A DNA stretch of 36,222 nt from Acidimicrobiales bacterium (GTDB taxonomy: Bacteria; Actinomycetota; Acidimicrobiia; Acidimicrobiales; JAKAVM01): the NCBI GenBank assembly GCA_027451785.1, contig DAIDIS010000038.1, positions 1-36,222 on the forward strand, written 5' to 3'. Below, one piece after another: positions 31,325-36,222 of this stretch. The notes under the pieces are model-generated. The model did no database searches. It was not told where the DNA came from and saw nothing but the letters and a program-made list of their open reading frames with translations. Numbering within the stretch: the stretch's first letter is position 1; each line of letters begins with the position of its first letter. The translations under genes were made by a program, and so were the position numbers.

Positions 31325-32127
31325 GCTCCACCTTCGATCGCAAACTCGGGCTTCAGGTCCTCGGCGGCTGAAAAATCGGCAGCTGAAAAATCGGCGGCGG
31401 AGTCCACGACTCCGTCGAAAGGCTTTTCAAGGTACAAGACAAGACTTTTGCCGATGAGGGGATTTAGTGCCGAATCCAGGATCTTCGTAAGACGCGGAGA
31501 TTTCTCGATGTCCCAGACCAAGAAGCGGTGGTAGGCGTTTACCACCCACGAGTCTTCCCGCTCCAGCCCAACCAGACACTTCAACCACCAATAAGGGCTA
31601 TGGAGGGCGTGGGCAAAACCAACACCGACTACTCGGAGCCCTGAAGCCGACAACCTTCCAGCTAGCTGAGAAAGGCGGTAGATGCGGACATGGCCCCCTT
31701 CAACCGAGTGGTACCTTTCGGACAGGAGCCAATTGACCAACTCCGGCCCGAACCTGGGGACGGTCACTGCCATAGTCCCGCCCGGCTTGAGGACTCTTGA
31801 GAGCTCGCCGATAGCGAGAGCATCATCGTTGATGTGCTCCAATACCTCTGACGCGATAACCCTGTCGAAATGGGCGTCCGGAAATGGAAGCTCGGTAGCG
31901 CTCGCCTGCAGCGTCTCCCAACCCGAACCTCGGGGCAAGGTGTCATCTTCGGAAATCGCGGCCAAATAGACGGCCACGAGATCCAGTTCCGCCTGGTCGA
32001 GGTCCAAGGCCGTAACGTTTGCGCCACGCCTCAAGGCCTCGAAGGCGTGCCTCCCTGCCCCGCAACCGAGGTCAAGCAGCCTATCGCCAGGGCGAAGCCC
32101 AAGCCTGGCATAGTCGACGGTCAGCAA
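31318..32127 (-). CDS. Class I SAM-dependent methyltransferase (UbiE-like)
   Basis: Motif I is LDLGCGAGRHAFEA (residues 18-31), motif II region ALDLD, then SATELPFPDAHFDRVIASEVLEH and VLKPGGTMAV, all typical of the UbiE/Methyltransf_11 type. A C-terminal tandem repeat ADFSAADFSA is encoded by two 15-base units. The first usable start is TTG 32127 with AAGG nearby, although the frame stays open upstream with plausible coding sequence (IQIERQGN) and no standard start codon. The substrate is probably a sugar or lipid intermediate made by the neighbouring glycosyltransferase. Confidence 0.88.
   Translation of the reverse strand: MLTVDYARLGLRPGDRLLDLGCGAGRHAFEALRRGANVTALDLDQAELDLVAVYLAAISEDDTLPRGSGWETLQASATELPFPDAHFDRVIASEVLEHINDDALAIGELSRVLKPGGTMAVTVPRFGPELVNWLLSERYHSVEGGHVRIYRLSQLAGRLSASGLRVVGVGFAHALHSPYWWLKCLVGLEREDSWVVNAYHRFLVWDIEKSPRLTKILDSALNPLIGKSLVLYLEKPFDGVVDSAADFSAADFSAAEDLKPEFAIEGGAC
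31367..31396. repeat. 15-base tandem repeat inside the methyltransferase gene
   Basis: Two near-identical copies of GCTGAAAAATCGGCA/G encode the repeated ADFSA near the C-terminus. The unit length keeps the reading frame, so copy number could vary without inactivating the gene. Confidence 0.75.
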
Positions 32128-32186
32128 GTTACCTTGCCTTTCGATCTGGATTGGGGTGTTGCCCGCAGAGTCAATCCATTCCCCAA

Positions 32187-33656
32187 CTAGCTGGCTTCGC
32201 CCGCCGAGATCGGCAACTCTTCACCGGCCAGGCTGATCGGGACGACCTTGGGGATTGCCCCCGGCATGGTTTGGGTTAGGTCGAATGTCTGGACGCGCTC
32301 TTCGTCTGCCTTGAAGTTCGGAAGCAACTGGTCCGCCAATAACCGCTCCGGCCCTTCGTGCACGAATCGACCTAGCCCGGAATGCCTTCCCGAATTGCGG
32401 TGATCAGCGAGGAAGCGAGAGTAATGTTCTGCGGTCATCTCTGCGGTGGCCCGCCAAGTGAAGTGCTCCAGCGCGCGGGCCCTACCCGCCCTGGCCAATG
32501 AGTCACGAAGGGAAGGGTCGCCCAGTAGCTTGATGAGGGCAGCGCTCATCTCTGAAGGATCTCCTGGCGGCACCAACCATCCGGTGATTCCCGACCTTCC
32601 CACCACTTCAGGCAATGCCCCGCCGGTCGTGGCCAGCAGTGGTACTCCGCACGCCATAGCCTCTACGGCCGGTAGTGAAAATCCCTCGTACAACGAAGGA
32701 ACCACGGCCAGTTCCGCTTCGGCGTAGAGCTCGACCAGACGCTCGTCGGATACTCCCGAAACGAAGGTAACCGCATCCTCTATACCCAGCCGTGCCAATG
32801 TTGCGGGAATCTGCGACTCCCTTCGCAAGGAGCCGATCACAACAAGCTCCACATGCCTTTCCGTCCGGGCTTTGGCGACGGACTCCAGAAGCGGCACCAA
32901 GCCTTTCAAAGGGACATCGGCGCTCGCCGTCGTCATTATTCTGCCCGGGACTCTGGCAATATTGGGCAAAGGCCGGAAAATTCTGTCGTCGACCCCTACG
33001 GGGACCACGCTCAAACGATCCCTTGAAACACCCATCTGGCCGACAATGTCATCAAGGGACGAGTTGGAAACCGTGATTATTGAGGGCATTTTGCGTGCAA
33101 CCCTCTTTTGCATGCGCAAGAATCCGTACCAACGCCGCAGGGTCATTCTGCGCTTGAAGTCCTCCGCGTGACTAAGCTCCAGATCTCGGTCAACCGTTAT
33201 CGGGTGGTGAAGCGTGGCCACAACCGGCCATCCGTCCTTCACTAGTCCGTAAATCCCCGATCCAAAGCACTGGTTGTCGTGGATTATGTCGAATTCGCCC
33301 AACCGGCCGCTCAACAACGAGCGGATTCTCAGGCTATACGTGAGTGGCTCGGGAAACCCTGCCGCACACATGATTGCGAACTCCGCCACATCCACCGCTG
33401 ACCTGAACTCGTGGACCTTAGGTACCCGGAACGGATCGGGTTCGCGATAGAGGTCGAGACTGGGAACTTTAGTTAGCTTTACGCCATCTTCGAGGTCCGG
33501 GTATGGTGGCCCCGAGAAAACCTCCACTTGGTGGCCCAAATCCCGTAATTCCCGGGTCAGGTATCTCGTATATACGCCTTGGCCACCAGAACGCGGATTC
33601 CCTCGATAGCAGAGGAAGGCGATACGAAGGCTTTTGGGTACACCGGCTCTGCCCAT
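32187..33656 (-). CDS. GT4-family glycosyltransferase
   Basis: GT-B fold retaining glycosyltransferase. The N-terminal acceptor domain opens with RIAFLCYRGNPRSGGQGVYT; the donor-binding domain shows VPVGVDDRIF, TASADVPLKGL and the E-x7-E motif in EGFSLPAVEAMACGVPLL, followed by GGALPEVVG. A C-terminal tail of about 80 residues after the domain is Arg/Leu-rich with no recognised motif. ATG 33656 has only a weak AGG upstream. It leads an operon with a methyltransferase and a toroid protein, suggesting synthesis of a methylated glycoconjugate; sugar and acceptor are unknown. Confidence 0.92.
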   Translation of the reverse strand: MGRAGVPKSLRIAFLCYRGNPRSGGQGVYTRYLTRELRDLGHQVEVFSGPPYPDLEDGVKLTKVPSLDLYREPDPFRVPKVHEFRSAVDVAEFAIMCAAGFPEPLTYSLRIRSLLSGRLGEFDIIHDNQCFGSGIYGLVKDGWPVVATLHHPITVDRDLELSHAEDFKRRMTLRRWYGFLRMQKRVARKMPSIITVSNSSLDDIVGQMGVSRDRLSVVPVGVDDRIFRPLPNIARVPGRIMTTASADVPLKGLVPLLESVAKARTERHVELVVIGSLRRESQIPATLARLGIEDAVTFVSGVSDERLVELYAEAELAVVPSLYEGFSLPAVEAMACGVPLLATTGGALPEVVGRSGITGWLVPPGDPSEMSAALIKLLGDPSLRDSLARAGRARALEHFTWRATAEMTAEHYSRFLADHRNSGRHSGLGRFVHEGPERLLADQLLPNFKADEERVQTFDLTQTMPGAIPKVVPISLAGEELPISAGEAS

Positions 33657-33715
33657 AACCTGTTAAGACTCTCTCGAAACGCGCTCCAATTGCAAAAAGA
33701 GCAGCTACGGGACCA

Positions 33716-35041
33716 TCAAATCCAACTTGAAACCGCCTTGAGCACAGGAAGGATGCTCTGACCGACCAGTAGTAATGACATCGCTCCAACGGCAATGACG
33801 GTGGCCCAAGCCACCTTCCTGAACACCCTGCCATTGGCGGCATTCCCGAGTACTGACCGACGATTTGCAAGTATCAAGATGAACGCGAGAATCACAGGCG
33901 TAATCAATCCCTGAAACACCTGAGTCAATATCAGTAGCTTGATCAGGTTTACAGGCGAAAGGGCTACCGCCGCTCCAACGATGACCTGCAAGGTGAATAG
34001 ACCAAGAAAGAGCGGCGCTTCGGAGAACTTCCTCGAAACCGACCGCTCCACTCCCACTGCCTCGGAGACTGCATACGAGGTGGATAGCGGCACCACCGCC
34101 GCTGCCAAGGCCGAAGCTCCGAGAAGCCCAATTGCGAAAAGGAGTTCCGCCCCCGATCCCGCCACAGGCTTCAACGCAAGCGCTGCCTCCTTCGCGCTTT
34201 GAAGCGGTCCCCTCCCCCCGATTGCCGAAGCTGTAGCGATAATGATGAAGCACGAGACAACATTGGCAAATAGCGCCCCAGCCACGGCGTCGACGCGCTC
34301 GAGATGGTACTCGTCTGGTCCGATTCCCCTGTCAACTACTCCACCAGCGGCATACATCTGCATGTATGGCGAGATTGTCGTTCCGATTAGGCCCACACCC
34401 AAAAAGACAAAGGCGTTGGACCCCACGAAGTGCGGCAAAATCGAGTCATTCACCACGCTCGACCATTTCGGGTGGCTCAATACCGCTGCGATCGGGTAAC
34501 TCAAAAACGCAAGTGAAGCGACTAGGAAGACCCGCTCTGCATACTTGTAGCTGGAAAAGACAACCAAGGCCCAGATGATGAGGGCCGCAAGGGGTATCGA
34601 GAGATACTTCGACACTCCAAAAAGCTCGAACGCCGCTCCGATCCCCGCAAACTCGGAGACGACAAGGCCTATGTTGGTTGCAACCAAGCACAGCATCGCC
34701 AACGCGGCGAGCCTTATCGAGAACTGCTCTCTTATGAGCGCAGCCAGCCCCTTTCCGGAATATGCGCCCAGTCTGGCGGCCATCTCCTGGACTACGACCA
34801 GCCCAACAGTGACGAGGACCATGAAGAAAAGCGTCCTGTACCTGAACTCTGAACCGGCAGAAGCGTAGGTAACAATACCGCCGGCATCATTGCCCGCATT
34901 CGCCGCAATCAACCCGGGGCCGGCCAGCGCCAGATAGGCAAAGAATCGCTTTGATAGCCTGAACCGCTTCTGAGGCCTTCCTTTCGCTGGAGCCGTGGAT
35001 CGTTCAGTCACGCCAGGGACCTTAGCCGCCGCCGGATTCAC
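33716..35041 (-). CDS. Nramp-family transporter, non-canonical (Mg-related subgroup likely)
   Basis: About eleven membrane helices of the LeuT fold. Helix 1 of canonical Nramp has DPGN; here it is DAGG (Asp52 to Gly55) in GPGLIAANAGNDAGG. Helix 6 has TTISPYMQMY where canonical proteins read MPHNLYLH, so the metal-selective methionine is replaced. These changes are those expected in Nramp-related magnesium transporters rather than Mn/Fe transporters; the assignment to that subgroup is inference. GTG 35041 is 13 bases downstream of the MgtE_N-CBS gene, so the two are probably co-transcribed. A basic N-terminus (RPQKRFRLSKRF) precedes helix 1. Confidence 0.9.
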   Translation of the reverse strand: MNPAAAKVPGVTERSTAPAKGRPQKRFRLSKRFFAYLALAGPGLIAANAGNDAGGIVTYASAGSEFRYRTLFFMVLVTVGLVVVQEMAARLGAYSGKGLAALIREQFSIRLAALAMLCLVATNIGLVVSEFAGIGAAFELFGVSKYLSIPLAALIIWALVVFSSYKYAERVFLVASLAFLSYPIAAVLSHPKWSSVVNDSILPHFVGSNAFVFLGVGLIGTTISPYMQMYAAGGVVDRGIGPDEYHLERVDAVAGALFANVVSCFIIIATASAIGGRGPLQSAKEAALALKPVAGSGAELLFAIGLLGASALAAAVVPLSTSYAVSEAVGVERSVSRKFSEAPLFLGLFTLQVIVGAAVALSPVNLIKLLILTQVFQGLITPVILAFILILANRRSVLGNAANGRVFRKVAWATVIAVGAMSLLLVGQSILPVLKAVSSWI

Positions 35042-35054
35042 AGACGTAGACCGC

Positions 35055-36222
35055 CTACTTGAGAAGCCTCGGGAAGTGGAACTTTCCTCGCTCCGGAATC
35101 AGTGCATCGACAATATCGTCAGCCAATATCCGGCCCACCGGCTTGTCGTCGGCGTTCACCACTACGATCGAAGACCTTCTGGACTCGATCAGCTGCTGGG
35201 CAACTTCGTCGAGCTGAGCATCCGCACGTACGACAATTGCTCCATCCTCCAGGGTGAAGTCTCCCAAAACAGCCATCTCCGGCGAAACGACGAGATCGAA
35301 TAGGGGAACGTCGCCGACGAACTTGCCATCAGTGCCTACGACTGTCACGGCATCGATGTCGCTTTTGTGGTCCGAAAGTCCGGATAGTGTTCGCTTGACT
35401 TCGCCTACTGTGGCTTCCGCAGGGAAAGTGACGAGAAGTGAGTTCATGAACCCACCGGCCGAGTCCTGGGGGTACTCCAGAAGCTCGCTGAGCTGCTCGA
35501 CCGTCTCTTCGTTCATGTGAGTGTAGATTTCCTCCCTCTCTATGTCTCCAAGATCACGAAGGGCATCCACTGCTTCGTCCGGCTCCATGTTGGCTAAGAG
35601 GTTCGCGGCCTGTTCCGGTTCGGCTTCCCGCAACAACGCGCCCAGCTCTTCTGGGTCCATCTCCTCAAGGGCGTCTGCGGCGGCTTCGGCCTCCAGGCTT
35701 GCAAGGAGCTCTTGTCGGGCCGGCCGGCCGAGATCCTCCAAGAGATCAGCCAGCTCGCCCGGCCTCAGTCTCTTCAACCCTTCGTGAGTCGTCCTCAGGC
35801 GTACGCCAGACGAGTCCAGCTCGTCACCGAAAGGCTGGATCCAAGCCCAGTCGACGACCTGCTCGGGTGTCACCTTTTTGCGAAGCCGAGCCGGAAGCAG
35901 CCTGCGCAAAATTGTGTTCAGGCTTACATCCGCCCCAACCAGACGGACTCGACCAAGGAGAGTTGCAAGGTATAGGTCGGCGGCCCTAATCACCTGGACA
36001 CCGTCGACGTCGACGAGCTGGTGATCGAGGACGTCTTTTGCAAGCCTCACCTCGCCGTGACGCCTCTTGAAGTCCCTCAAGTCCAACCGAGCAGAGCTCA
36101 AAATGACGACGTGCTGATTGATCGACTCCACATTGGCCACGTCAATGAATACAAGCCGCGACCCGACTTTTACGATCAGACCTGTAACGGGCGGGTAAAG
36201 CGAGTCGTCGGACCACCTTGCT
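35055..36222 (-). CDS. Soluble MgtE_N-CBS domain protein with PRC-like N-terminus (5' end outside window)
   Basis: The frame stays open through the window edge, so the protein is N-terminally incomplete; codons upstream of GTG 36140 continue a beta-barrel-like PRC domain (VTGLIVKVGSRLVFIDVANV). Next comes an MgtE N-terminal superhelix of short acidic repeats (LADLLEDLG, ALEEMDPEELG, LLANMEPDEAVDALRDLG), then a CBS pair (from about 110 residues before the end, including SAGGFMNS and VGRILADDIVDAL). There is no transmembrane domain, unlike true MgtE. In MgtE this part senses Mg2+ and gates the channel. Its place just upstream of the Nramp-like gene suggests a regulatory partner or Mg sensor. 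Confidence 0.9.
   Translation of the reverse strand, partial: ARWSDDSLYPPVTGLIVKVGSRLVFIDVANVESINQHVVILSSARLDLRDFKRRHGEVRLAKDVLDHQLVDVDGVQVIRAADLYLATLLGRVRLVGADVSLNTILRRLLPARLRKKVTPEQVVDWAWIQPFGDELDSSGVRLRTTHEGLKRLRPGELADLLEDLGRPARQELLASLEAEAAADALEEMDPEELGALLREAEPEQAANLLANMEPDEAVDALRDLGDIEREEIYTHMNEETVEQLSELLEYPQDSAGGFMNSLLVTFPAEATVGEVKRTLSGLSDHKSDIDAVTVVGTDGKFVGDVPLFDLVVSPEMAVLGDFTLEDGAIVVRADAQLDEVAQQLIESRRSSIVVVNADDKPVGRILADDIVDALIPERGKFHFPRLLK

Overview
The window looks like a chromosomal segment of a moderately GC-rich actinobacterium, most likely of the Acidimicrobiia type. This is inferred from gene content (WS/DGAT wax-ester/triacylglycerol synthase, oligoribonuclease, LmbE-like deacetylase, HpnG/HpnH hopanoid genes, AIM24, XseA/XseB), from frequent GTG/TTG starts, and from several genes that appear leaderless. 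No phage, transposon, integrase or CRISPR signal was found.

Region 1-9.0 kb is a housekeeping and redox mosaic: a low-molecular-weight protein tyrosine phosphatase facing a HAD phosphatase; a nitrobindin-like haem protein converging on an LmbE-like deacetylase; a 1-Cys peroxiredoxin and an aldo/keto reductase separated by a bidirectional terminator; a metallo-beta-lactamase-fold hydrolase behind oligoribonuclease, with a small repeat-encoding ORF wedged between them; dUTPase divergent from orn; and a WS/DGAT. A tRNA-Gly(GCC) follows at 9.08 kb, then an isoprenylcysteine-methyltransferase-family membrane protein behind a perfect palindrome.

Region 10.1-18.0 kb is the most coherent system. A seven-gene minus-strand operon runs in transcription order: polyprenyl diphosphate synthase, HpnG-like nucleosidase/phosphorylase, IspH, HpnH, SDR, YihY/BrkB-type membrane protein, EamA/DMT transporter. 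Four of the junctions are 4-base start/stop overlaps. It joins the last MEP-pathway step, prenyl chain elongation and C35 hopanoid side-chain chemistry to two membrane proteins, but has no squalene-hopene cyclase inside the window. Divergent from it is an MGDG-synthase-like glycosyltransferase that appears to initiate at AUC.

Region 18.0-27.3 kb holds a COG4705-type membrane protein, an AIM24 protein, an unrecognised membrane protein, a secreted lipase with an extra C-terminal beta-rich domain and a well-formed promoter set inside an inverted repeat, a PfkB-family kinase, an M1 aminopeptidase and a HisI-like paralogue with an altered metal site.

Region 27.3-36.2 kb holds exonuclease VII (xseA, xseB), a GDT1/TMEM165 cation transporter coupled to a methyltransferase, a glycosyltransferase/methyltransferase/alpha-toroid operon, and an Nramp-like transporter downstream of a soluble MgtE_N-CBS protein whose 5' end lies outside the window. 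The variant Nramp motifs and this neighbour point to a magnesium-related function.
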